A stretch of DNA of 7,325 bases from Betaproteobacteria bacterium (GCA_025997075.1 BNUC01000161.1:1-7325); one strand, 5' to 3'. Shown: positions 1 through 7,046, numbered from the stretch's first letter. Numbers and translations are program-made. The notes: generated from the letters alone by a model not told the origin.

Positions 1-242
1 AAACACTCCTATCAATGTCATGATGCCTCCCGATAAAAATCGAGAGTAGACCAGATTGGCTTAAAGTTTACAATACTCTGTCATAACTGCTTGAATGTAA
101 ACGTTTTATTTCAACTGTTTACGACATTTGCGTATGCAATAGCCCTGCGGGCAGAGATAAGAAGATACATTAAATCAGCAGTATCTAGTATCATCGCCAA
201 CTGCAAGCATGTTCTCGTGGTCAGGGTGGAGGTATACAAAGC
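1..242. other. Non-coding leader upstream of the diguanylate cyclase
   Basis: I see no convincing gene here; the short open frames have no ribosome binding site or recognisable product. The DNA is more AT-rich than the genes to its right. It holds three copies of GTTTAC or its complement (66-71, 97-102 inverted, 117-122), a small GCCC-TGC-GGGC hairpin (142-152) and an AGATAC/GTATCT inverted repeat (163-168 with 181-186). A TACAAT hexamer at 69-74 resembles a -10 box but has no good -35 partner, so I do not call a promoter. The segment probably carries the promoter and 5' UTR of the cyclase. It does not match the conserved core of a GEMM-type c-di-GMP riboswitch as far as I can judge by eye. 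Confidence 0.5.
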
Positions 243-1274
243 GTGCTGCCTTTGTTGCGAAGTATCGAGTCGATTTCTTCCTGCCGGGACCGGAGCAAGC
301 TGCTTTCCTTGCTTCTCGATGCATTGATGGTACTGCTCGGCGGGCAGGCGAGAGTCGGAATTTTCTCGCGCTCGTACGATTCGCAGGACGGCAATGGATT
401 GATGTTCCGTTTGGGAAGCGGGAGCGGCGGTGTTACAGGCGAGTTATGGACCGATCTGGCCGGCAAAGCGCAGCGCGGCGGTTCCATAGCGGTCGCCGCC
501 TCCAATGAATGGCATTGCGGCGCTTTGGTGCTCGAATCTTCTGAATTGTGGGTCGATGAGTTTATCCTGGTTTTCGCTACGAATCATCCTGTAGACGCCA
601 AGGAAATCAATGCGGTTGAGTCGCTGGCGCGGATTTTCGGGCATCAGATACGGCTGCTTGATTACAGCGAACTCGATTCGCTGACCCGTCTGCTCAATCG
701 CAAGACTTTCGATGAAACATTCGAGCGCCTGCTCACCAATCTCGCCAGATCGTCCAGGCAATCCCGGAAGCAGGATAACAATGAGAGGCGATTCCGCGAG
801 GAGGAATACCCGGCCTGGCTGGCTACCATCGATATCGATCATTTCAAACGGATCAACGATACGTTCGGCCATTTGTTCGGTGACGAAGTGTTGCTGCGCA
901 TGGGCGGATTGCTGCGCAATACCTTCCGTGACGGCGATCGCCTGTTTCGCTTCGGTGGCGAGGAGTTTGTCGTGATCATCAATGCGCCGGGAAGAGAGTT
1001 GGCGGAAGCTGGCTTCGAGCGCTTCCGTTCCTCGCTCGAACACCATGAATTTCCGCAGGTTGGCACGGTGACTTGTTCGATCGGCTTTACCCTGGTCTCG
1101 AAAAATGAAGTGTCTACCAGCGTGTTGGGGCGATCTGACCAGGCCATGTACTTCGCCAAGCACAGCGGGCGCAATCGGACCTGCTGTTATGAGCAATTGT
1201 TCGATCGGGGCATGATCGTCACAGCCGTGCCATCGGAGGAACTCGCTCTGGATATCGACGAGCTTTTCGGCTGA
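243..1274 (+). CDS. GGDEF diguanylate cyclase with N-terminal putative sensory domain
   Basis: This protein likely condenses two GTP into the second messenger cyclic di-GMP. The GTG start at 243 is preceded by GGAGG at 228-232 and gives 343 residues. Residues 1-140 have no predicted membrane segment or signal peptide and look like a soluble GAF-like sensory module; that assignment is inference. The GGDEF domain begins at D145-SLTRLLNR and carries D197-I-D-H-F-K (metal and GTP binding), N205 and the active-site GGEEF at 238-242. R229-x-x-D232 lies five residues before GGEEF, which is the usual inhibitory I-site, so product feedback inhibition is likely. The segment at about 165-190, between the first helix and the DIDHFK strand, is long and rich in Arg, Glu and Ser compared with typical GGDEF domains. 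A C-terminal tail (about 318-343) ends in an acidic LDIDELFG. No EAL domain is present. The activating signal cannot be read from the sequence. It stands 47 bases before dusC on the same strand and may or may not be co-transcribed. Confidence 0.93.
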   Translation: MLPLLRSIESISSCRDRSKLLSLLLDALMVLLGGQARVGIFSRSYDSQDGNGLMFRLGSGSGGVTGELWTDLAGKAQRGGSIAVAASNEWHCGALVLESSELWVDEFILVFATNHPVDAKEINAVESLARIFGHQIRLLDYSELDSLTRLLNRKTFDETFERLLTNLARSSRQSRKQDNNERRFREEEYPAWLATIDIDHFKRINDTFGHLFGDEVLLRMGGLLRNTFRDGDRLFRFGGEEFVVIINAPGRELAEAGFERFRSSLEHHEFPQVGTVTCSIGFTLVSKNEVSTSVLGRSDQAMYFAKHSGRNRTCCYEQLFDRGMIVTAVPSEELALDIDELFG

Positions 1275-1321
1275 ATTTCCGGCTGAAATGTTTGCCGCCC
1301 CATAACGAAGCGTTTCCCTTG

Positions 1322-2275
1322 ATGAGCAGGATTTATCTCGCCCCCATGGAAGGACTGGCCGACGCCTTGTTGCGCGACCTGATCACGCGAACCGGCGGGT
1401 ACGATGGCGCGGTTTGTCAGTTCGTCCGTGTTTCCGGAACATCGCTGCCATCGAGAACCTTCCGGCGTGTCTGCCCCGAGCTGGAACACGGCAGCAGAAC
1501 GCCCAGCGGGACGCCGGTCAGCGTGCAGTTACTGGGCAGCAACCCGGAACTCATGGGCGAGACTGCCGCGCGGCTGGCGAGGCTGTCTCCCTGCGGCATC
1601 GACCTTAATTTTGGTTGTCCCGCGACGACGGTCAATCGGCACGGCGGCGGGGCGATGCTCCTTGACGATCCGGGTCTTCTGCAGCGTATCGCCGAGGCCG
1701 TGCGCCGCGCCGTGCCGGTGGCGATTCCAGTAACCGCCAAGATGCGTCTGGGCATTTGCGACACAGCCCGGACGCTCGATTGCGCCGCGGCGTTACAGGC
1801 CGGCGGCGTGGCCGCGCTGGTGGTGCACGCGCGAACCAAGGATGAAGGATACCGGCCGCCGGCACACTGGGAATGGATCGCCAGGGTCCGGGAAGCCGTT
1901 TCCATTCCGGTGATCGCCAATGGCGAAATCTGGTCGCTGGCCGACTATGTTCGCTGCCGCGAAGTGTCCGGCTGCGCCGACGTAATGATCGGGCGTGGCG
2001 CGGTGGCTGATCCCTTCTTGACGCGGCGCATACGGACAGGAGATGACGGCGATTTGATGAAGGATTGGGCGCAGTTGTCGCCATTACTGCAAGAGTTCTG
2101 GCAGCGGGTGCAATTGTGCGTAATGGCGCGGCATGCGCCGGGAAGGCTTAAGCTCTGGTTGAGTTTGCTGCAGCGCGGCTATCCGCAGGCCGCCGCCCTT
2201 TATGAGCGGATTCGCGCCTGTAACGACATCGGCGCAGTATCCTCGGCGCTTGCCGCGGCGACGGTTCTGGAATAG
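1322..2275 (+). CDS. dusC: tRNA-dihydrouridine(16) synthase DusC
   Basis: This is an FMN- and NADPH-dependent enzyme that reduces uridine to dihydrouridine in the tRNA D-loop; the DusC subfamily acts at U16. I chose ATG 1322 (317 residues, close to the roughly 315 of E. coli DusC) because the family starts just before the LAPMEG motif, here at residues 6-11. A TTG at 1292 would add ten residues with no family support. Visible signatures are LAPMEG (FMN binding), CPELxxxSRTPSGT (51-64), DLNFGCP with catalytic C99, the NRHGGGAML loop, K140 in the TAKMRLG strand, VVHART with H169 and R171, IANGEI (198-203) and the phosphate-binding IGRG (223-226). The C-terminal helical tRNA-binding domain includes R275-LKLWL, matching the RxKxWL of DusC. 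The ribosome binding site is weak. The stop lies 10 bases before the TrmB-like gene, suggesting an operon of tRNA-modification genes. Confidence 0.94.
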   Translation: MSRIYLAPMEGLADALLRDLITRTGGYDGAVCQFVRVSGTSLPSRTFRRVCPELEHGSRTPSGTPVSVQLLGSNPELMGETAARLARLSPCGIDLNFGCPATTVNRHGGGAMLLDDPGLLQRIAEAVRRAVPVAIPVTAKMRLGICDTARTLDCAAALQAGGVAALVVHARTKDEGYRPPAHWEWIARVREAVSIPVIANGEIWSLADYVRCREVSGCADVMIGRGAVADPFLTRRIRTGDDGDLMKDWAQLSPLLQEFWQRVQLCVMARHAPGRLKLWLSLLQRGYPQAAALYERIRACNDIGAVSSALAAATVLE

Positions 2276-2285
2276 GACGACATCC

Positions 2286-3035
2286 ATGCAGGCGAATTCC
2301 CGCGTTCCGACCAGCGCCCAGGATGGGATTCACCGGCATCTTGCCGCGCTGCTTGAGCGCCACCGGCAAGCGCCTTTCCGCAAACCCTACACCGACTACA
2401 ACCGCGTGGCGTTCGCCGCCAGCATCGAACGATGGCGACGCGTGGCGCCGGATACGCCGCTGATTCTTGACGCGTGTTGTGGAACCGGCGAGAGCAGTCT
2501 CGCGCTGGCGGCGCTGTTTCCCGACCACTACGTGATCGGCGTCGATCAATCCGGGGTTCGCCTGCGGCGGCGTCTCGCGGCGCAGGAAGCATCTGCCGCT
2601 TCGCCTCCGGGCTGGCCGGCCAATGTCGGTTTCGCGCGCGCCGATCTGGTCGACTACTGGCGTTTGCTGCGCGACGAAGGCATCCGCCTCGCGCGTCATT
2701 ACCTGCTCTACCCGAATCCCTGGCCCAAGATCGGCCATCTTTCCCGGCGCTGGCACGGCCATCCCGTGTTTCCCGCCTTGCTGGAACTTGGCGGCGTGCT
2801 CGAATGCCGCAGCAACTGGCGCATTTATATCGAAGAATTCTGTTTTGCCGTCAACGCGTTGTCCAGGAGTTGTTACGGGCGCGAGACGCGGTGCGAAGCC
2901 TTTGTCCCGGCCTCGCCGCTGACCTTGTTCGAGCGCAAGTATCAGGCATCGGGGCACGCGCTCTATCGCGCCGTGGTCGACTTGCGGGCGCTGCCGCGCG
3001 ACAATTTGAGCCTCGTACCGTTTTGTGGAAATTGA
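2286..3035 (+). CDS. TrmB-like SAM-dependent methyltransferase (tRNA guanine-N7 methyltransferase family, divergent)
   Basis: This is a 249-residue Rossmann-fold methyltransferase related to TrmB, which makes m7G46 in the tRNA variable loop. ATG 2286 follows AGGACGA at 2274-2280; a longer reading frame would only overlap dusC. The SAM-binding region is LILDACCGTGESSLALA (about 59-75) followed by the acidic strand end GVDQS (85-89) and RADLVDYW (118-125). The family hallmark appears as YPNPWPK (142-148), with GGVLECRSNW (169-178) and TLFERKY (213-219), the last equivalent to the TxFE substrate loop. Two positions that are Asp in canonical TrmB are Asn here: the PDPW aspartate (N144) and the aspartate of the T-D-W motif (N177). 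The GxGxG region is also atypical for TrmB. It may therefore be a second, divergent paralogue with an altered target or lost activity, so I give no gene symbol. It sits between dusC and the YkgJ-type gene. Confidence 0.82.
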   Translation: MQANSRVPTSAQDGIHRHLAALLERHRQAPFRKPYTDYNRVAFAASIERWRRVAPDTPLILDACCGTGESSLALAALFPDHYVIGVDQSGVRLRRRLAAQEASAASPPGWPANVGFARADLVDYWRLLRDEGIRLARHYLLYPNPWPKIGHLSRRWHGHPVFPALLELGGVLECRSNWRIYIEEFCFAVNALSRSCYGRETRCEAFVPASPLTLFERKYQASGHALYRAVVDLRALPRDNLSLVPFCGN

Positions 3036-3037
3036 AT

Positions 3038-3373
3038 GTGCCTGAACACGCCTGTCTGAGTTGCGGCGCCTGCTGCGCCGCGTTTCGCGTCGATTTTCAC
3101 GGCGAGGATTTGGCTGGCCCAGGGAAAGGAGGCGTCCCCGAACGGATGACCCTTCCCCTGACTCCGACGCTGTACCGCATGTGCGGCACGGATGAGGCGC
3201 CGCCGCGCTGCATCGCGCTGGAAGGTGAAATCGGCAGGAGCGTGCGCTGCGCGATCTACCGGGAACGTCCGGGTCCCTGTCGCGACTTCGCGCCTTACGC
3301 GCCGCTCGGCATGGGCGATGACGCCTGCGATCGCGCGCGGCGGCGTTATGGGCTGCCGCCGCTCGATCTGTGA
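3038..3373 (+). CDS. YkgJ-family cysteine-cluster protein
   Basis: This is a 111-residue protein of the YkgJ/CxxCxxCC family, whose members are thought to bind a metal ion or Fe-S cluster; the molecular function is not established. The N-terminal cluster is C6-LSCGACC with cysteines at 6, 9, 12 and 13. Further cysteines lie at 49, 58, 71, 81 and 97. The R-CAIYRERPGPCRDF segment (70-84) is typical of the family's C-terminal half. I place the start at GTG 3038, because GGAA at 3027-3030 is suitably spaced and the protein then begins shortly before the cysteine motif, as in relatives. TTG 3032, overlapping the previous stop as TTGA, is the alternative and would add two residues. The gap to the TrmB-like stop is only 2 bases, so translation is probably coupled. 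Its presence next to two tRNA-modification genes hints at a related role, but that is inference. Confidence 0.88.
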   Translation: MPEHACLSCGACCAAFRVDFHGEDLAGPGKGGVPERMTLPLTPTLYRMCGTDEAPPRCIALEGEIGRSVRCAIYRERPGPCRDFAPYAPLGMGDDACDRARRRYGLPPLDL

Positions 3374-3377
3374 GGTC

Positions 3378-3401
3378 GGCGGCCTTGCATGACAGGCCGC
3401 C
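3378..3401. terminator. Hairpin between convergent genes, possible weak bidirectional terminator
   Basis: GGCGGCCT (3378-3385) pairs with AGGCCGCC (3394-3401) in a perfect 8-base stem with an 8-base loop. It lies 4 bases after the YkgJ-type stop and 11 bases beyond the stop of the convergent DUF1993 gene, where a bidirectional terminator is expected. No T-run follows the stem on either strand, so it is not a canonical intrinsic terminator. It may only slow or protect transcript ends. Confidence 0.4.
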
Positions 3402-3412
3402 TGGAAGAAGCC

Positions 3413-3922
3413 TCAGCCAATCGCGCCAAGATAATCCATCTTGCCGATCGGCACCCCGTTGTGGCGCAGGATGTTGTATGCGGTCGTCTGGTGGAAATAG
3501 ATATTGGGGATCGAATGTTGAAGCAAAAAGACCTCGCCTTGATAGGCTTTATCGGGATTCCACGGCAGGCGGATTTCGCGCCCGGGGCTGTCCGCAAAAT
3601 CACTTTCCTTGAAAGTTTTCAGATACGCGACGGAATCGGCGATACGTGTTTTCAGGTCGGCAAAACTGGTTTCTTCATCCTTGAATTTTGGCGCTTCTTT
3701 TCCGGTCAACCAGGCCGCGCCGTTCCGGCTCATATCGGTGACCATCTTTATCTGACGGATCAAGGGGAACATGTCGGGGTACAGGCGCGCAAACAGCAAA
3801 GCGCTTTCTTCAATATTATTGGCCTTGGCGTGTTCCGTCGTCTTGTCCAGCAAATGCGACAGATTGTTGAGTATGCGAATATTGCCCGTGATGGCCACTT
3901 GGAAATAATTGACAGTGCTCAT
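3413..3922 (-). CDS. DUF1993 family protein
   Basis: This is a 169-residue, probably cytoplasmic, all-helical protein that resembles the DUF1993 family (PF09351), for which no function is firmly known; the family is probably related to the DinB-like four-helix bundle fold. The start is ATG 3922, preceded on the minus strand by AAAGGAG about six bases upstream. An in-frame upstream ATG at 3958 would add 12 residues without family support. Recognisable family segments are RLYPDMFPLIRQIKMVTD (46-63), the GxEAPKFKDEETSF stretch (74-87) and the C-terminal PNIYFHQTTAYNILRHNG (139-156) followed by GKMDYLG. There is no signal peptide or membrane segment. It is transcribed towards the dusC cluster and away from the S4-domain gene. 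Its codons are visibly less GC-rich than those of its neighbours, which could reflect low expression or more recent acquisition. Confidence 0.85.
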   Translation of the reverse strand: MSTVNYFQVAITGNIRILNNLSHLLDKTTEHAKANNIEESALLFARLYPDMFPLIRQIKMVTDMSRNGAAWLTGKEAPKFKDEETSFADLKTRIADSVAYLKTFKESDFADSPGREIRLPWNPDKAYQGEVFLLQHSIPNIYFHQTTAYNILRHNGVPIGKMDYLGAIG

Positions 3923-3943
3923 GGTAGCTCCTTTACTTTGAAA

Positions 3944-3956
3944 GCCCCTGTGGGGC
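3944..3956. repeat. Small palindrome in the 5' UTR of the DUF1993 gene
   Basis: GCCCC (3944-3948) and GGGGC (3952-3956) form a perfect 5-base inverted repeat with a 3-base loop, 22 bases upstream of the DUF1993 start codon. Read on the minus strand it is followed by TTTC and then the ribosome binding site. It could be an RNA hairpin or an operator half-site pair; the sequence alone does not decide. Confidence 0.35.
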
Positions 3957-3962
3957 ATTGGT

Positions 3963-3992
3963 TTGCATCCATACCGGTTACGCGCGCATTAT
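3963..3992 (+). promoter_or_regulatory. Candidate sigma-70 promoter for the S4-domain gene
   Basis: TTGCAT (3963-3968) and CATTAT (3987-3992) are separated by 18 bases and lie about 50 bases upstream of the S4-domain start. They match the consensus at 3 and 4 of 6 positions respectively, so this is a weak, position-based call. The complement of the -10 region reads CATAAT and might serve the divergent DUF1993 gene. Confidence 0.28.
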
Positions 3993-4041
3993 GGGTTGAT
4001 GGACGTATCGGGTAAGGGTAACACGAAAGAAAGGAATTGGA

Positions 4042-4263
4042 ATGACGATTGCGTTTGAAGTTCGCGGCGAACATATCCAGCTCGATCAGTTGCTGAAGAC
4101 GACGGGCTTATGTCACTCGGGAGGTCAGGCGCACGCCGAAATCGATGCTGGCAAGGTCCGGGTCGACGGCGAGGTGGAAACCCGCAGGCGCGCCAAGCTG
4201 CATCCGGGGCAACGGGTCGAGTATGCAGGGGAAACGGTGGTGCTGGGTGCGCTTCGTTCATGA
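4042..4263 (+). CDS. YbcJ-type S4-domain RNA-binding protein
   Basis: This 73-residue protein is essentially one S4 RNA-binding domain, like E. coli YbcJ (about 70 residues); S4 domains bind structured RNA, and family members are proposed to take part in translation or RNA modification. The sequence shows the S4 pattern: IQLDQLLKTTGLCHSGGQA (12-30) as the two recognition helices, then GKVRVDGEVETRRRAKL (37-53) and GQRVEYAGETVVL (56-68) as the beta hairpin. The basic ETRRRAK patch is the expected RNA-contact surface. ATG 4042 is preceded by AAGGA at 4031-4035 with good spacing. It is divergent from the DUF1993 gene and 121 bases before acnB on the same strand, separated from it by a terminator-like hairpin. 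No precise target RNA can be named. Confidence 0.9.
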   Translation: MTIAFEVRGEHIQLDQLLKTTGLCHSGGQAHAEIDAGKVRVDGEVETRRRAKLHPGQRVEYAGETVVLGALRS

Positions 4264-4313
4264 TCGGCAGCAACTCCTGAATTAATATCAAGTTGTCGTT
4301 TTCATGTTGAGAG

Positions 4314-4360
4314 AAAGCCCGGGGCTAAAATGACCCTTGGAATTTGGGCTTTTTTATTTT
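4314..4360 (+). terminator. Terminator-like hairpin in front of acnB
   Basis: AAAGCCC (4314-4320) can pair with GGGCTTT (4346-4352), and the stem runs into TTTTTTATTTT (4350-4360). The loop is 25 bases and may contain a smaller GGG/CCC pairing (4322-4324 with 4334-4336). It lies 50 bases after the S4-domain stop, so it could end that transcript, or act as an attenuator in the acnB leader. The long loop lowers confidence. Confidence 0.45.
4326..4331 (+). promoter_or_regulatory. Candidate -10 element for acnB
   Basis: TAAAAT matches the sigma-70 -10 consensus at 5 of 6 positions and lies 53 bases before the acnB start codon. No good -35 box is found at normal spacing: TTGAGA (4307-4312) is only 13 bases away and TTCATG (4301-4306) is 19 bases away. 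The hexamer lies inside the loop of the terminator-like hairpin, so a transcript starting here would lack the hairpin's left arm. Confidence 0.3.
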
Positions 4361-4384
4361 GACTTTTATGAAAGGACTTCTCTC

Positions 4385-6994
4385 ATGTTGGAATCATATC
4401 GTGCACATGTTGCTGAACGGGCGGCTCTGGGCATACCGCCGCTGCCCTTGAGCGCCAGGCAGACCCAGGAGTTGCTTGGCCTGCTCAAGAACCCGCCGAA
4501 AGGCGAGGAACAGGTTCTGGTCGAGTTGCTCGGCTACCGTGTTCCCGCCGGCGTGGATGACGCCGCCAAGGTCAAGGCCGAGTTTCTGGCCAGACTGTCC
4601 AAGGGCGAGGAATCCTGCGCGCTGATTTCCCGCGTCAAGGCGACCGAGCTGCTCGGCACCATGCTCGGCGGCTACAACGTCAAGCCGCTGATCGAGGTGC
4701 TCGGCGACGCCGCAGTCGGCGCCGTGGCGGCTGAAGCGCTCAAGAAAACGCTGCTCATTTTCGATTTCTTCAACGAGGTCAAAGCGCTGGCCGACAAGGG
4801 CAGTGACAACGCCAAGGCGGTCATCAAGTCCTGGGCCGATGCCGAGTGGTTCACCTCGCGTCCGGAAGTCCCCGCCAGCCAGAAGCTGACAGTGTTCAAG
4901 GTCACCGGCGAGACCAACACCGATGACCTGTCGCCCGCGCCCGACGCCACGACGCGTCCCGATATCCCCTTGCATGCCCTGGCGATGCTCAAGAACCCGC
5001 GCGCGGGCATCGAGCCGGAACAACCCGGCGTGCGCGGCCCGATCAAGCAGCTCGAAACACTGGCGAAGAAAGGCAATCTGATTGCTTACGTCGGGGACGT
5101 GGTTGGCACCGGTTCCTCGCGCAAATCGGCCGCCAACTCGGTGCTGTGGTGGACCGGCGAGGACATCCCCTTCGTGCCGAACAAACGTTGCGGCGGGGTT
5201 GCCTTCGGTTCCAAGATTGCCCCGATCTTCTACAACACGCTGGAAGATTCCGGCGCGCTGCCGGTTGAAATCGACGTCGCCAGGATGGACATGGGCGATG
5301 AAATCGAACTGAAAATCGATGCCGCGACGACCCAGGTTGTCGTGCTGAAGAACGGTCAGGTCATTGCCGAATCGCAACTGAAGACGCCGGTTATTCTCGA
5401 CGAAGTGCGCGCCGGCGGCCGCATCCCGCTGATCATCGGCCGCGCCCTGACGGCGCGCGCGCGTGAGACGCTGGGCCTGCCGCCCTCGACGCTGTTCAAG
5501 TCGCCGCAGGAGCCGGCCGATACCGGCAAGGGCTACACCCTGGCGCAGAAAATCGTCGGCCGCGCCTGCGGCCTGCCGGAAGAAAACGGGAAACAGCGGG
5601 GCGTCCGCCCGAACGCCTACTGCGAGCCGAAGATGAGCACCGTGGGATCGCAGGACACCACCGGCCCGATGACTCGCGACGAACTCAAAGACCTGGCTTG
5701 CCTTGGCTTCTCGGCGGATCTCGTTATGCAATCGTTCTGCCACACCGCGGCGTATCCGAAACTGGTCGACATCAAGACCCACCGCACCCTGGGCGGCTTC
5801 TTTACCACCCGCTCCGGCGTTGCGCTGCGTCCGGGCGACGGCGTCGTGCACAGTTGGCTGAACCGCATGTGTTTGCCGGATACGGTCGGCACCGGCGGCG
5901 ACTCGCACACGCGTTTCCCGATCGGCCTCTCCTTCCCGGCCGGTTCCGGCCTCGTGGCCTTCGGCGCCGCAACCGGCACCATGCCGCTGGACATGCCCGA
6001 ATCGGTGCTGGTGCGCTTCAAGGGCAAGATGCAGCCCGGCATCACGCTGCGCGATCTGGTCAATGCCATCCCGTACCAGGCGATCAAGCAGGGCCTCCTG
6101 ACTGTCGAGAAAAAGGGTAAGAAAAACGTCTTCAACGGCCGCATTCTGGAAATCGAAGGGCTGCCGGATCTCAAGGTCGAGCAGGCCTTCGAACTGACCG
6201 ACGCCTCGGCCGAGCGTTCCGCCGCCGCCTGCACGGTGCGCCTGAACAAGGAACCGGTCATCGAGTACCTGCGTTCCAACGCCACGCTGCTCAAGTGGAT
6301 GATCGCCAACGGCTACCAGGATGCCAACGTGCTGGCCCGCCGTGTCAAGGCCATGGAGGACTGGATCGCCAACCCGCAACTCCTGACGGCCGACGCCGAC
6401 GCCGAGTATGCCGCCGTGCTCGAAATCGACCTCGCTGACATCAAGGAACCGATCCTCGCCTGCCCGAACGATCCGGACGACGTGAAACTGCTTTCCGAAG
6501 TGGCCGACACGAAGATCGACGAAGTGTTCATCGGTTCGTGCATGACCAACATCGGCCACTTCCGCGCCGCCGGCAAGATTCTCGACGGTCAGAGCGACAT
6601 CCCGACCCGTCTGTGGATCGCCCCTCCGACCAAGATGGACGCCCTAATCCTCTCCGAGGAAGGCTATTACAGCGTGCTCGGCAAGAGCGGCGCGCGCATG
6701 GAAATGCCGGGTTGTTCGCTGTGCATGGGCAATCAGGCGCAGGTCCGCAAGGGCAGCACCGCGATATCAACCTCGACTCGCAACTTCCCGAACCGTCTGG
6801 GCATCGACACCCAGGTCTACCTCAGCTCGGCCGAACTGGCCGCCATCAGCGCGCTGCTCGGCAAGATCCCGACCGTCGCCGAATATCAGGAGCGGATTCA
6901 GGCAGTCAACGCCAAGGCCGCCGATGTCTATCGCTATATGAACTTCGACCAGATTGACCAGTTCAAGGAAGCGGTAGAAAGTGTGACGGCTTAA
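4385..6994 (+). CDS. acnB: Aconitate hydratase B (bifunctional aconitase / 2-methylisocitrate dehydratase)
   Basis: This enzyme interconverts citrate and isocitrate through cis-aconitate in the TCA cycle; AcnB proteins also dehydrate 2-methylisocitrate, and in E. coli the iron-free form can bind mRNA. ATG 4385 follows AAAGGA at 4371-4376 and starts [13 protein letters not shown], as in E. coli AcnB; upstream in-frame codons have no homology. The 869 residues match the family's roughly 865. Domain order is that of AcnB: an N-terminal HEAT-like helical domain (1 to about 155), the swivel domain next (about 165-390, with [13 protein letters not shown] near 240-252), then the catalytic domains 1-3. 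Fe-S ligands are C719 ([10 protein letters not shown]), C777 and C780 ([10 protein letters not shown]). Active-site segments include GGDSHTRFP (D506, H508, R510) and [10 protein letters not shown] (about 795-804, with S797 and R799). All key residues are intact. It appears to be a single-gene unit with its own terminator. Confidence 0.99.
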   Translation: MLESYRAHVAERAALGIPPLPLSARQTQELLGLLKNPPKGEEQVLVELLGYRVPAGVDDAAKVKAEFLARLSKGEESCALISRVKATELLGTMLGGYNVKPLIEVLGDAAVGAVAAEALKKTLLIFDFFNEVKALADKGSDNAKAVIKSWADAEWFTSRPEVPASQKLTVFKVTGETNTDDLSPAPDATTRPDIPLHALAMLKNPRAGIEPEQPGVRGPIKQLETLAKKGNLIAYVGDVVGTGSSRKSAANSVLWWTGEDIPFVPNKRCGGVAFGSKIAPIFYNTLEDSGALPVEIDVARMDMGDEIELKIDAATTQVVVLKNGQVIAESQLKTPVILDEVRAGGRIPLIIGRALTARARETLGLPPSTLFKSPQEPADTGKGYTLAQKIVGRACGLPEENGKQRGVRPNAYCEPKMSTVGSQDTTGPMTRDELKDLACLGFSADLVMQSFCHTAAYPKLVDIKTHRTLGGFFTTRSGVALRPGDGVVHSWLNRMCLPDTVGTGGDSHTRFPIGLSFPAGSGLVAFGAATGTMPLDMPESVLVRFKGKMQPGITLRDLVNAIPYQAIKQGLLTVEKKGKKNVFNGRILEIEGLPDLKVEQAFELTDASAERSAAACTVRLNKEPVIEYLRSNATLLKWMIANGYQDANVLARRVKAMEDWIANPQLLTADADAEYAAVLEIDLADIKEPILACPNDPDDVKLLSEVADTKIDEVFIGSCMTNIGHFRAAGKILDGQSDIPTRLWIAPPTKMDALILSEEGYYSVLGKSGARMEMPGCSLCMGNQAQVRKGSTAISTSTRNFPNRLGIDTQVYLSSAELAAISALLGKIPTVAEYQERIQAVNAKAADVYRYMNFDQIDQFKEAVESVTA

Positions 6995-7016
6995 ACGACC
7001 GGTAGGAAACGATCTG

Positions 7017-7046
7017 CGGCCCGGCGAGTACCGGGCCGTTTTTTTT
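7017..7046 (+). terminator. Intrinsic terminator of acnB
   Basis: CGGCCCGG (7017-7024) pairs perfectly with CCGGGCCG (7031-7038) around a 6-base loop, and eight T residues follow (7039-7046). It lies 22 bases after the acnB stop codon. This is a textbook Rho-independent terminator on the plus strand. Confidence 0.96.

Noticed and set aside
130..242. c-di-GMP (GEMM) riboswitch in the cyclase leader
   Set aside because: The small hairpins present (142-152 and 163-186) do not reproduce the conserved GEMM core as far as can be judged by eye. A covariance-model search would be decisive.
444..1196. A 250-codon open frame antisense to the diguanylate cyclase
   Set aside because: It lies wholly within a gene with clear GGDEF motifs and has no family resemblance of its own, so it is a shadow frame.
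1292..1321. TTG start for dusC
   Set aside because: It adds ten residues absent from DusC relatives, while ATG 1322 gives the expected short lead to LAPMEG.
2202..2285. Upstream extension of the TrmB-like gene into dusC
   Set aside because: The extra residues are out-of-frame dusC sequence. ATG 2286 has a suitable ribosome binding site and gives a length close to the TrmB family.
2148..2957. A 269-codon antisense frame across dusC and the TrmB-like gene
   Set aside because: It spans two well-supported plus-strand genes, has no identifiable domain, and its Arg/Ala-rich composition is typical of GC-rich shadow frames.
2474..3037. Long N-terminal extension of the YkgJ-type protein
   Set aside because: The frame is open through the TrmB-like gene but its translation there is Arg/Ala-rich shadow sequence. 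Family members begin just before the CxxCxxCC motif.
4394..6559. A 721-codon open frame antisense to acnB
   Set aside because: It mirrors the codon structure of a highly conserved GC-rich gene, where stops are rare on the opposite strand. Its product is low-complexity (rich in Gly, Arg, His, Val), has no recognisable domain, and no ribosome binding site or promoter supports it.
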